DNA from: Chloroflexota bacterium
Lineage (GTDB): Bacteria > Chloroflexota > Dehalococcoidia > Bin125
Assembly: GCA_028873865.1 (NCBI GenBank)
Contig: JAPPNI010000026.1
Location: 1 to 64,000 of the forward strand
DNA length: 64,000 bases
Direction: 5' to 3'
Under the pieces are notes generated by a model. The model was not told the DNA's origin. It saw only the letters and a list, made by a program, of their open reading frames with translations, and did not search any database. The translations under genes were made by a program, and so were the position numbers. Below, in pieces: positions 39,657 through 48,173 of the stretch (position 1 is its first letter; each line of letters begins with the position of its first letter).

Positions 39657-39723
39657 CTAAACCTACTCGAACCCGTTGCACTGGCGAGACGGCGCTCACT
39701 GGTCCGAGTCGATTCTGAGCAGG

Positions 39724-40992
39724 CTAGGCAGAGTCGGTGGGTTGAGTCTCGTTCGGGTCCGAGTGGGCGCCCTGGGATGGACGGCTACGGAATGTGAGCC
39801 AGAAGGTGAGCGCTGCCGCGAGCAGCAACACGGCTGCTCCGCTGTAGAGCCCCTGCAGCGCGGCCAGGCTGGCGAATGAAAGCCCGATCAACGGACCGAG
39901 CGCGCTGCCCAGGTCGAGGAAGGTGGCGTAGGCGCTGAGCACGGCATTGCGACGCTCGGGCGGGGCGAGGTCGCCGGCCGTCGCGTGCAGGGTCACGGTC
40001 AGCGCCGTGGAGGCGACGAAGGCCGAGAGGATGGCGAGCAACATCAACCAGATCGACTGGGTGACCGCCAGGACGAACAGCCCGGCAGCGCCCGTCGCAA
40101 ATCCTCCGCTGATGACCAGGATGCGGCCGAAGCGATCCGAGCAATAGCCAAACAGCGGCGAGAGCGGCAGCCACTGCGACCCGAGCAGGATGCCGGTAGC
40201 GGTGGTGACCCCGAGGGCGACGCCGAGGACCGCGATCTGCTGGCCGAAGTGCGCGCTCAGGTAGTAGCCGAGCGAGGCCGTGACCAGGCCGGAGAAGACG
40301 AGCCCGGTGACCAGGATGGCGCCGCAGGTGACCAGCAGGCGCCGGTCTGCGAGCACGGCGCGGAGGTCAGCGCGTTCGGACCTCTGCGGCGTCGATTGCC
40401 CGGCCATCGCCGGTCGCCGGCTCGTCAGAATCCACGCGACCGCGGTCCCCGCCATCACGGCGGCGAAGAGGGTCAGGGTCAGGCGGTGTCCGAAGAGATC
40501 AGTGAAGGCTGCGCCGACCAGCACGCCGCCAACCGAGCCCATGCGAACGATCGCCGAGTAGGCGCCCATCAGCAGCCCGCGATTGTGGTCGCCGGCCTCG
40601 GTCAGCACGGTCCAGAAACCGCCCAGTCGGAGCGTCGACCAGCAGAACCCCCAGCCCATCCTCGCCGCCAGCAGCAGCGCGAAGGCGGTGGACCAGCCGT
40701 AGCTGAGCGTCACCATGACCGACAGCAACAGCGCTGCAATGAACGGGCCGCGCTGGCCGAACCGCTGGAAGATCATGGCCGCCACGGAGTTGGTGACGAG
40801 CCGAACCAATCGATTGGCGGAGAGCAGGATGCCGACCGCCGGCAGCGAGAGCGCCCACGCCTCGGGCTGCGAGGGCATCACGGCGTAGAGCATCGAGTCG
40901 CCGAGCAGCGTCGCTGCGACGGCCAGCGCGACGGCGACTACCGGGAGCGGAACGCCGCGCAAGGCTCGCTTGTCGGCGGCGAGGTCGCTCAT
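39724..40992 (-). CDS. MFS transporter at the left edge of the island
   Basis: A 422-residue, about 12-helix protein. Motif A-like IFQRFGQRGPFIAALLLS follows helix 2, and the half-repeat begins at VLADRRLLVTCGAILVTGL. The ATG at 40992 gives the natural hydrophilic start (SDLAADKRALRG). The first about 500 bases are also covered in another frame by the overrunning recombinase reading frame, but the codon pattern and protein family make this frame the real one there. Integration of the recombinase within about 60-100 bases of its start may have replaced its promoter. Confidence 0.85.
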   Translation of the reverse strand: MSDLAADKRALRGVPLPVVAVALAVAATLLGDSMLYAVMPSQPEAWALSLPAVGILLSANRLVRLVTNSVAAMIFQRFGQRGPFIAALLLSVMVTLSYGWSTAFALLLAARMGWGFCWSTLRLGGFWTVLTEAGDHNRGLLMGAYSAIVRMGSVGGVLVGAAFTDLFGHRLTLTLFAAVMAGTAVAWILTSRRPAMAGQSTPQRSERADLRAVLADRRLLVTCGAILVTGLVFSGLVTASLGYYLSAHFGQQIAVLGVALGVTTATGILLGSQWLPLSPLFGYCSDRFGRILVISGGFATGAAGLFVLAVTQSIWLMLLAILSAFVASTALTVTLHATAGDLAPPERRNAVLSAYATFLDLGSALGPLIGLSFASLAALQGLYSGAAVLLLAAALTFWLTFRSRPSQGAHSDPNETQPTDSA

Positions 40993-42631
40993 CGCCGCAA
41001 CGTATCAGCCCGGGTGACACGACTGGACCGCCGCCACGGTCGTTTGGTCCCCCAACACGTACCGATTTGCGAACTCCGCTCTCCAACCTCACTTCTGCCC
41101 GGTCTGAACGCCCGATCGGGCTGTCCTCGGGCATCGGGATCGTGTAGCGAATCAGGGCCCGACCGGGCCGAACCTCGATGCCCCGGATGAACGTGCGCAG
41201 GAAGGCGCGGGTCTCGGTCAGCTCGCTGGTCGCGAGGAACTCGCCCATCTCCTCGGCGAAGGCGGCGACCAGCTCGGCCGAGTCGAGCAGCTCGCGCCGT
41301 TCGGCCAGCATCCGCCTCGATTCATCCGCGGCTCGCTCCAGCTGCTGTTTGCGCTGCTTGTGTTCACGGATCCGGTCGGCGGCGTCGGCCATCTCCAGGT
41401 CGGTGGTTTCGACCAGCCGCCAGATGCGGTCGAGCGCCCGGTTGACTTCCGCCAGCTCATGCTCGACCGTCTCCAGCTTGCGCCGCTGCTCATGGGCCAG
41501 GCCGTCCATCTCCTCATCAACCATCTTGACCAGCTCGCGGATGTTGCGCTCGGTCAGGATGTGCTCGCGCAGCTGCTCGATGATCGTGCGCTCGAAGTCG
41601 CGCGCGTTGAGCCTGGGCGTTGGGCAGGTCTCGGAGCCCTTCTTGATCTTCGACTGGCAGACGTAGTAGCTGTAGCGGCCGCCCTTGGCTTCGGCCGCCG
41701 ACATGCTCACGCCGCAGGGCTCGCAGCCGACCAGGCCCGAGAGCAGGTAGGGGCTGGAGACGCGCCGCGGGTTCGCTTTCCTGGGCGCCCGCGACTTGAG
41801 CAGCCGCTGCACGTACTGGAACTCGTCGCGCGTGACGATCGCCGGGAAGGCGTCCTCGACCCGCACCGGCTCGGAACCGTCCTTGGCGTTGTGGCCCCAG
41901 ACCAGCGTGCCGGTGTAGGCCTCGTTGGTCAGCAGCCGGTGCACGGTCGTCTTGAGCCAGGGCTTGCCGGTGGTGGTGGGGATGCCTTCTGAGTTGAGCG
42001 TGCGGGTGATGTCGAGCACGCTCTGGCCTGAGGAGGCCATCTCGAAGATGCGCCGCACGACCTCATCGACGGGCGGGTTGAGCACCAGCGTGGGACGCTC
42101 CTTGCCGCCGTCCTGGACCTTGACCCGCTTGTACCCGTAGGGCGGCCGGCTGGCCACCCAAAAGCCTCTTGAGGCGGCCTCGCGCATCCCGCGGGTGACC
42201 TCCTGGGCCAGGTTCTCGGAGTAGAACTCGTCGACCGACTCGATGATCGCCTCCATCAGCTTGCCGGTCGGGGTGTCGTCGGCGTGCTCGGTGATCGAGG
42301 TGACGCGGATCCCGCGCCGGCGCAGCATCGATTTGAAGGCGACCGCGTGCTCGCGCTTGCGGGTGAAGCGGGAGAACTTCCAGACCAGGATCTCCTGGAA
42401 GGGCGCGTCCCGCTGTGCCGCCTCGTCCAGCATCTTCGTGAACTGCGGCCGGTCGGCGACGCGGCCCGACTCGGCCTCGTCGATATACTCGCGGGCGACC
42501 ACGTAGCCATTACGCCCGGCGTAATCGCGCAGGGCGCGCAGCTGGGCGGCGACGGAGAGGTCGACGTCCTGGCGGTCCGAGGAGACGCGGGCGTAGAGGG
42601 CGGCTGGGGTCATGGGCTGTGACTGCTGCAT
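40499..42631 (-). CDS. Large serine recombinase with overrunning 3' end
   Basis: Starts at the ATG at 42631, which has GAGAGGA seven bases upstream. Residues 10-150 are the resolvase catalytic domain with nucleophile Ser in LYARVSSDRQ, plus REYIDEAESGRVADRP and ILVWKFSRFTRKREHA. The recombinase domain follows (ASRGFWVASRPPYGYKRV), then a Cys4 zinc ribbon (GCEPCG ... VCQSKIKKGSETCP) and a long coiled coil. The family C-terminus is expected near ALIRYTIPMPEDSP (about 41,100). Instead the frame stays open to 40499, through the MFS upstream region and into that gene, giving unnatural Arg-rich sequence. This suggests the native 3' end was exchanged at an attachment site around 41,020-41,080. Confidence 0.85.
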   Translation of the reverse strand: MQQSQPMTPAALYARVSSDRQDVDLSVAAQLRALRDYAGRNGYVVAREYIDEAESGRVADRPQFTKMLDEAAQRDAPFQEILVWKFSRFTRKREHAVAFKSMLRRRGIRVTSITEHADDTPTGKLMEAIIESVDEFYSENLAQEVTRGMREAASRGFWVASRPPYGYKRVKVQDGGKERPTLVLNPPVDEVVRRIFEMASSGQSVLDITRTLNSEGIPTTTGKPWLKTTVHRLLTNEAYTGTLVWGHNAKDGSEPVRVEDAFPAIVTRDEFQYVQRLLKSRAPRKANPRRVSSPYLLSGLVGCEPCGVSMSAAEAKGGRYSYYVCQSKIKKGSETCPTPRLNARDFERTIIEQLREHILTERNIRELVKMVDEEMDGLAHEQRRKLETVEHELAEVNRALDRIWRLVETTDLEMADAADRIREHKQRKQQLERAADESRRMLAERRELLDSAELVAAFAEEMGEFLATSELTETRAFLRTFIRGIEVRPGRALIRYTIPMPEDSPIGRSDRAEVRLESGVRKSVRVGGPNDRGGGPVVSPGLIRCGDERPRRRQASLARRSAPGSRRRAGRRSDAARRLDALRRDALAARGVGALAAGGRHPALRQSIGSARHQLRGGHDLPAVRPARPVHCSAVAVGHGDAQLRLVHRLRAAAGGEDGLGVLLVDAPTGRFLDRADRGRRPQSRAADGRLLGDRSHGLGWRRAGRRSLH

Positions 42632-42668
42632 GGAAGGATCCTCTCGCGGCTGCGTTGCGCGGCGTCCC

Positions 42669-42681
42669 ATGTTCGAAACAT
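42669..42681. promoter_or_regulatory. Inverted repeat upstream of the recombinase
   Basis: ATGTT-CGA-AACAT lies 38 bases upstream of the recombinase ATG at 42631. Its position suits an operator controlling integrase expression. The dyad is short (5+3+5), so chance occurrence is possible. Confidence 0.25.
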
Positions 42682-43080
42682 CGTACCCAATCTTGGCGGT
42701 CCTGGCAGTGTCGCGGGCGTCCGATCGGTGCGATTTCGAGATTCAAGAGGAGATGCACAGCCCCGGAACTCACGATCGGCACGCGCCCATCAGCGGGAGC
42801 GACAGCGCCGGTTGTCACACGGTGTCTGGCAGAAGATGTCGAACGAGGATGCGCTCAAGTCTCCCCGAATGTGCTGTTGGGTGATCAACCCCCCTCGCCT
42901 GTCGACTCGGAGACTGACCAGGCGACTGTCTTAACGATCGTCCGGCAATCGCTCCGTCTGAGACGTGGAAGGGAACGGCAGGAAGAGAGGAAGCAGAGAA
43001 AGATAAGTGCGAAAAGCACATGCAATCGTTGAGCAGAGGGGCAGATAAAGCTCGCGATAGTGGGGGTATCGCCTACTTGG
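42682..43080. other. Intergenic stretch without a supported gene
   Basis: About 400 bases between the recombinase start and the STAND gene stop. Several short open frames exist on both strands but none has a ribosome site, family signature or consistent codon pattern. A purine-rich tract lies at about 42,960-43,010. Nothing functional is recognised. Confidence 0.5.
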
Positions 43081-46000
43081 TCACTGAAAGCGTGCCTCAT
43101 CGGTCGCCTCGTCTAGGCGAGCTGTGAACGTTCGGATGCTCTCCAGGAAGACCTCTGCCCACCGCCTGACTTGCGGGGACTTTTCCATATCGAGGCGTTC
43201 CAATGCGGCAACCCGAGGTTGTTCTGCCGCCGTAGCGCTTCCGAACCAAACCCTGACGCCAGTGTCAACCATGAGCCGCTCGGCGACCTTGCTCTGAGCG
43301 CCATACTCGTCAATGAGCCACCGCATTAGCGGTGTGAGCTCCCTCCCAAAGTTCGTGAGACGGCCTAAGAGCATCGCGCGTCCTTCCCTCCCAACCGCAG
43401 GCGAGCCCACCCAGTCGCGAAGGAAGCTCAGAGGGACAACGTCAGTCAGTCTGACGATGGCTGCCCAGTTGGCTAACTCTTGACCGCCCCAACCTTGCGC
43501 CGTCACGATGGCTTCTGCCAAAGCGGGCCAGGTGCTCATTGGCTCACTTCTGATGCAAGCCTTCAGAACACGACCAACTTCTCCGTCTTCAGGCAACATC
43601 ATCTCCCGCGTAGTGACTGCGGAAATGATCGCCGTCGCGATCGGCACCGCTTGCTCGGGCAAGAGGAGATTTGCGCATTGCCCCCACGTGAAGTCCTCGA
43701 ACGAGTCACGGTACCCACTCGGCAAAGCCGCATCGCACGTCACGAGATTGAGCAGCGCGCCGACAGCTGCCGCGTCAGAACGCCAATCTGACGCGGTGTC
43801 TCTTTCGTACGCGCGTCGAGCGATCATCCAGGCACTGCTAGCAATCGGAGAGTTGTCCGTGAACATTCGACTGATCAGCTCAACCACAGTCGGGAGCGCA
43901 AGGTCTGCATTCGGGTTGGCCATGACAAGCGGAACGAGTTGAGCAGCGCTTAGCCATTCGTTGTCGAGCATTGTCAGGAGGCGCTCAGCGCGCTGTTGGG
44001 TCATGCCCAGAGCGGCCGTAACCGAGACGACAAACGAAGCTGTTGCTCTGTCGCGCGCCCATTCGTCCAAGGTGGCCTCAACCTCAATGTGCGAGACGAT
44101 AGTCGCCTCTTGCAATCCGACCAGATAGCCCGCGGCCAGGTGCGGGTTTCCGGTCTTCCTCGACGCTGCAAAGAAGTGTTGCTGCCAGCGACGGGCATCG
44201 TCTCGCTCTCCAAGCGACGACGCAAAGCCATACGCGAATGTCGCTTCTGCTGATGCGAGCCAAGGGATTTCATGCAGCAACTCATCCGGCTGTGCCAAAG
44301 CGGCTTCAACCAAGTCGCCAATTCGCCGACTACGCCCCTCGGTTGTCCGGCCCCTCAACACTTCGGACTGAGGGCCGAGTTCCCGACGCAATCTGTCTCC
44401 TAGAGAGTCGCCAAAGATATCGTGCTGTAGTTGCTGTAGGCGAGCGATCTGCAGATCCGTGAGGGATGCTTCCTTCTCAGCAAGACGCAGAACGTGTGCA
44501 GCATTGTTCCACAAGGTGCGCTGCTCACTTTCAGCCAAGGTGGTCGACTCCGCAATGTCAAGGACTGCATCGCCTAGCCCAGCTCGAAACAGAACATCAA
44601 ACCGTTCGAAGAACACACTGAGCGCTGCCTTACGCACCCTCGGACGGCCATCGGTCATTGCTCGCCTCAGGAGTTGAAGGGCCTCAATGCGATAGCTTCG
44701 TCTCTCGTCATGGGATCGAGCCTGCCAGAAGGGACGAGACTTGACGCCCTGGGATTGATCAACCAACCCGCCAGACCGACCGAAATCCAAGGCTTTCTTC
44801 AATGAAGAGACGACGATCAGGACTTCTTCGATGTGTGGGTTCTTTATGCCCTCGGTAAGGAAGTCAAGGCGCTCCTCACCCGTTGCCTCGGTGGATCCCG
44901 AAATCGGGTTGAACAACCCACAGAAAATGCCTGTTGCATTGTTTGCGTAGGGTTCGTTCTCCGAGGCTGCGAGCCGAAGGAGCAGTGTTGCGGCCAAGGG
45001 GAAGCGCTGGCGGGCGGTCACGAGCCTCTCCAGGGCGAACACCGTGTAACGGCGACCGCTGCGGAACGAAAGAAGTTGGCCTGCGGAGGTGGGACCAAGA
45101 ATACGTTGCAGAGCTGCCAGGGCAGCGTCAGGCGAGACTCTCGCAAGTTCAAAGAACTGCCTCGCATTGTCGGCATCGTCAAGCACACCTAAGTCGCGAA
45201 AGGGTCCGCTGCCGGTGAGCACCTCCTGGACAAACTCCTCTGCCCCCTCAACGCCGGCCATCGTTCCTAGCCGAGCGTCGAATCGGTTCTGTGCCGGAGC
45301 AGAGAGATTGTTACGTAGCTTCAGCAGAAGCTCTCCGTTCACTTGCCACTCGCGTGCGGCGAGCCACACGGCAAGAAGCTCGGGTGTTACATAGCGCATT
45401 CTTCCAGCGTCACTGACGTACCCGACATCTTCCATCTCCGCAGCTAGCCGGCGAGCCTCCGCCCAATTGTCGATTCCCATGTGCTTGCACAGCGCCTGCC
45501 CCTCTTCGGTCAGTTCGTGGGCCCATCCAACGGCGGTTTGCAGTGACAGTGCGGTCATCACCTTCATATGAGACTCAGGAATCAGTCTCCCAACGATTTC
45601 CGACAAGTTCATGTCCATCAAAGGCGTCCCGGGTTCCGCCTTGACAAGCTGCTCTGCAACTCCACGAGCCAATCGCACATAGCCATCGACGAGGCCAGCG
45701 ATCCAGTCTCTTTCCGATGGGGTCAGCTGGGGATAGGTGCTCGCTACGAACTTCTGAAGCTCCTCGCGTGTCATCCGCTCGACCTGGAAGTGATCGACGA
45801 GACCAGGGACTCTGTCAGGTCCGATCGCGATAACGCGAAAATCGCCCTCTGCCATCTGTACCCAATGCGATAGGAACTCGGTCATTTCATCATCGCACTC
45901 GTCCAAGATCAAAATCCCGGACATGTCGGCACGATGGCGAATCTGACCCAGGAACTGCCTTTCGCTTTCGGCGATCTTACTCGCATAGATTGGTGCTACG

Positions 46001-46698
46001 TGATGCTTGCGAAATGTCTCCAATGCCAGTCGGCTCTTCCCAACGCCGGGTCGACCATAGAGCCTGATGACCCTAGATTGACCGTCGGCCTCCGCCCATT
46101 CGAGCAGTGCGTCGCGAATCTCCTCGGTCTTGGCAGTCCAGTGGTAGGTGATCCGGTGAAGCATTTGCCTATCCAGCCATTCGTCCGCGAACTCAAGCTC
46201 TCCGCGCGATCTATCGAATCGCCTCAGGGCTAATGGATGGCTCGACGCCCAATCCGCAATCTCCTTGGCTCCAAGAGGTCTGAATTCCGTCCCGGGAGTC
46301 ACCTCTTCGACCTTTTTCCGGCGGTTCTGGACCATGCCGGCAGTGAAATCTGCCGTCTGCGCGAGAACGTACGTCGCTCCAGCGGCAATCTCATCCCTGA
46401 CGTCTTCCTTGTTCAGTTCCTCCCCCAACTGCTTCGGCTGGAATGTCCCCGCCTTGCATTGCCAAATACTGACGCCGCCTGGCAAGAAGTCGCTTCCCTC
46501 GAATCCAGTCGCATCAATGCGAATGTCGATTCCGCCATCATTCGCACTTTCGTTGCGCGAGTACTTGACCCTCCACTTGGGCAGACCCAACCTTGCGGCC
46601 TCGAACTCCGCCAGTTCGCAGACGAACTTTGCGAATAGGGAATCGTCATCGCGCAACTGCCCGACGTCCCCTGCGGTGATCTCAAATGGATGGGTCAT
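43081..46698 (-). CDS. Mrr-like nuclease fused to a STAND NTPase (Avs-like defence candidate)
   Basis: A 1205-residue protein. The N-terminus (about 1-150) has a PD-(D/E)XK layout: Asp58 in NDGGIDIRIDA and Gln80-Cys-Lys82 in SIWQCKAG, the form seen in Mrr-type restriction domains. A P-loop NTPase follows, with Walker A LYGRPGVGKSRLALE (Lys221) and Walker B GILILDECDDE (Asp266-Glu267). The remaining about 800 residues are helical and repeat-like, as in sensor regions of STAND proteins. This architecture matches Avs-type anti-phage proteins, in which a phage protein bound by the C-terminus triggers the nuclease. It stands alone on the minus strand. The trigger is unknown. Confidence 0.82.
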   Translation of the reverse strand: MTHPFEITAGDVGQLRDDDSLFAKFVCELAEFEAARLGLPKWRVKYSRNESANDGGIDIRIDATGFEGSDFLPGGVSIWQCKAGTFQPKQLGEELNKEDVRDEIAAGATYVLAQTADFTAGMVQNRRKKVEEVTPGTEFRPLGAKEIADWASSHPLALRRFDRSRGELEFADEWLDRQMLHRITYHWTAKTEEIRDALLEWAEADGQSRVIRLYGRPGVGKSRLALETFRKHHVAPIYASKIAESERQFLGQIRHRADMSGILILDECDDEMTEFLSHWVQMAEGDFRVIAIGPDRVPGLVDHFQVERMTREELQKFVASTYPQLTPSERDWIAGLVDGYVRLARGVAEQLVKAEPGTPLMDMNLSEIVGRLIPESHMKVMTALSLQTAVGWAHELTEEGQALCKHMGIDNWAEARRLAAEMEDVGYVSDAGRMRYVTPELLAVWLAAREWQVNGELLLKLRNNLSAPAQNRFDARLGTMAGVEGAEEFVQEVLTGSGPFRDLGVLDDADNARQFFELARVSPDAALAALQRILGPTSAGQLLSFRSGRRYTVFALERLVTARQRFPLAATLLLRLAASENEPYANNATGIFCGLFNPISGSTEATGEERLDFLTEGIKNPHIEEVLIVVSSLKKALDFGRSGGLVDQSQGVKSRPFWQARSHDERRSYRIEALQLLRRAMTDGRPRVRKAALSVFFERFDVLFRAGLGDAVLDIAESTTLAESEQRTLWNNAAHVLRLAEKEASLTDLQIARLQQLQHDIFGDSLGDRLRRELGPQSEVLRGRTTEGRSRRIGDLVEAALAQPDELLHEIPWLASAEATFAYGFASSLGERDDARRWQQHFFAASRKTGNPHLAAGYLVGLQEATIVSHIEVEATLDEWARDRATASFVVSVTAALGMTQQRAERLLTMLDNEWLSAAQLVPLVMANPNADLALPTVVELISRMFTDNSPIASSAWMIARRAYERDTASDWRSDAAAVGALLNLVTCDAALPSGYRDSFEDFTWGQCANLLLPEQAVPIATAIISAVTTREMMLPEDGEVGRVLKACIRSEPMSTWPALAEAIVTAQGWGGQELANWAAIVRLTDVVPLSFLRDWVGSPAVGREGRAMLLGRLTNFGRELTPLMRWLIDEYGAQSKVAERLMVDTGVRVWFGSATAAEQPRVAALERLDMEKSPQVRRWAEVFLESIRTFTARLDEATDEARFQ

Positions 46699-47059
46699 CG
46701 GCCATCTGCCTCTCAGGGCCCCAGCCTATCCGTTGACGCCTTCTATCGATGATGAGCTATCTGCGAATCCCCACGATGGCCAAGCACGAAGAAGCGCGGC
46801 CTGGATTGCCCCTCGGACCGCAGCCGCAAGCATCCGTCACCGAGCCGGGTTACGCCTGTGTTCTTCGGGCGTGGTCATCCAGGGATCCCGTCCGATCCGG
46901 TTCCTGAAGACCAAGGCCCAGTAGCCTGCTAGGCCCCGCACCAGGCTTTGGCTGCGCTGGCCGGCGCAAGTCTGATGCGGGTCGATTCACCGGCACTCGT
47001 GAGCGGCACTTCGCAGAATTAGAGCAGCGCGTCTTGGAGTTCTTCGCTAAGCGAGCAGG
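46699..47059. other. Intergenic stretch without a supported gene
   Basis: About 360 bases upstream of the STAND gene, presumably including its promoter. No gene, tRNA or clear repeat is recognised. Confidence 0.5.
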
Positions 47060-47420
47060 CCAATGGGGTTAGGCTCCACGAGGGCGACTCGACGATCAGC
47101 GCTCGCCTCACGGCCTCCAGCGCCTCAGATTCGTAGCAGATCCTCTCTGGCACAGCGCGGGGCAGCCAGCAGCCAACCTGCTCGCGCTCAAGGAAGGGCC
47201 AGAAGTTCTGGCTGGAAACGCCGAACCGCTCGCGGCCGTGATTGGTGCACCGGCTTGTGGCTGCCGCCGCTCTTGCCGTCCCTCCCGCGACTGCGGCGCA
47301 TTCTCGGTGGGTTGGTGATGTCGATTGCCTTGAGTTGCCGCCCTAGTGGTCCAGGCTCCGCTGCTCGCGCGGAGCTTGAACCCATGTCGATTCGCCGGGG
47401 GAGCACGCTGGCCTGAAGGA
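47060..47420 (-). pseudogene. Decayed HTH-protein fragment (copy A)
   Basis: Read on the minus strand, 47335-47260 gives AIDITNPPRMRRSRGRDGK and 47245-47110 gives a helix-turn-helix-like ERFGVSSQNFWPFLEREQVG, in different frames and with stops. Both parts match the segment at 50,990-51,435 in order, and the second also matches the N-terminal HTH of the gene at 48174-50174 (DQYSVSRSTLWRFLWTDHVS). The ATG that starts the small Gly-rich frame in the other copy is ATC here. I read it as a remnant of a mobile-element gene. Confidence 0.6.
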
Positions 47421-47675
47421 GCAAAGCAGAAGGTTGGGGCCGAGACCTCGCCGCCCAAGCCGCACTAGGCCCTGCGGAAATCGAAGGAGGTTGTTGACGC
47501 CCCAACCGCACACTGACATCCAACCATCCGCCGGCCGTTCACTTGGTCAAATGTCTCCGGCGAAGAGTGGTCAAGGAACCTTGGCTATCGACACACCGCC
47601 CGTCGTTGGCTGTTCCCCCAAACTTGCACCGATCAATACCCTGAGTTGGCACAACACGACAGGGAGAGTCCTGAG

Positions 47676-47921
47676 ATGGCCAACCACACAGAGCACGCCG
47701 CTATTGAGAGGAACAGACAGCTTCGACAGGCCGTCACTGACGCAGTCCGCGACTTGTGCCGCTCGCTAGATGTGCGTCGATCTGGTGTCGACGAGGCCGT
47801 GGTGGAAGGCGTGGCTCAGTACCTGCGCGAGCGTGAACCGACAGCGGCTGGGCGCCGGCAGGTGCTTGACGAGTTCGTGCTCAACGTGCAGACGACGGCT
47901 CGCGACGTCGACTTGGAGTGA
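47676..47921 (+). CDS. Small hypothetical protein
   Basis: An 81-residue protein from the ATG at 47676, with GGGAG about ten bases upstream. It is mostly helical and charged (ERNRQLRQAVTDAVRDLCR and VVEGVAQYLREREPTAAGRR), without Cys clusters or membrane segments. No family recognised. It lies alone in the island, convergent with the Replic_Relax-like gene. A TTG at 47646 is a less likely start. Confidence 0.45.
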   Translation: MANHTEHAAIERNRQLRQAVTDAVRDLCRSLDVRRSGVDEAVVEGVAQYLREREPTAAGRRQVLDEFVLNVQTTARDVDLE

Positions 47922-48173
47922 CTCTCGGGGATGCTATGTGGCGGTCCGGCAAGGCGTGGCTCGGGTGGGTGAGTTTCGATGCAGCACACCAAACGGCGTA
48001 GGCTGCCCTGCTGGCCGCTGCAACATTTGTCCCGCGATTGGCAAGGAAGCCCTGACAGGAGTAGTGACACTGCAATCGAGCGGCATCCGGGATGGCGCTC
48101 GATGCTCCGGCGGTATCCAGCACAGGATCTCGTGACGACGACGGACGGCGGGCGGGGTGGGGCGGGGCCGGCC

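Noticed and set aside
42619..43032. 137-codon plus-strand frame upstream of the recombinase
   Set aside because: Overlaps the recombinase start on the other strand, lacks a ribosome site and shows no family signature.
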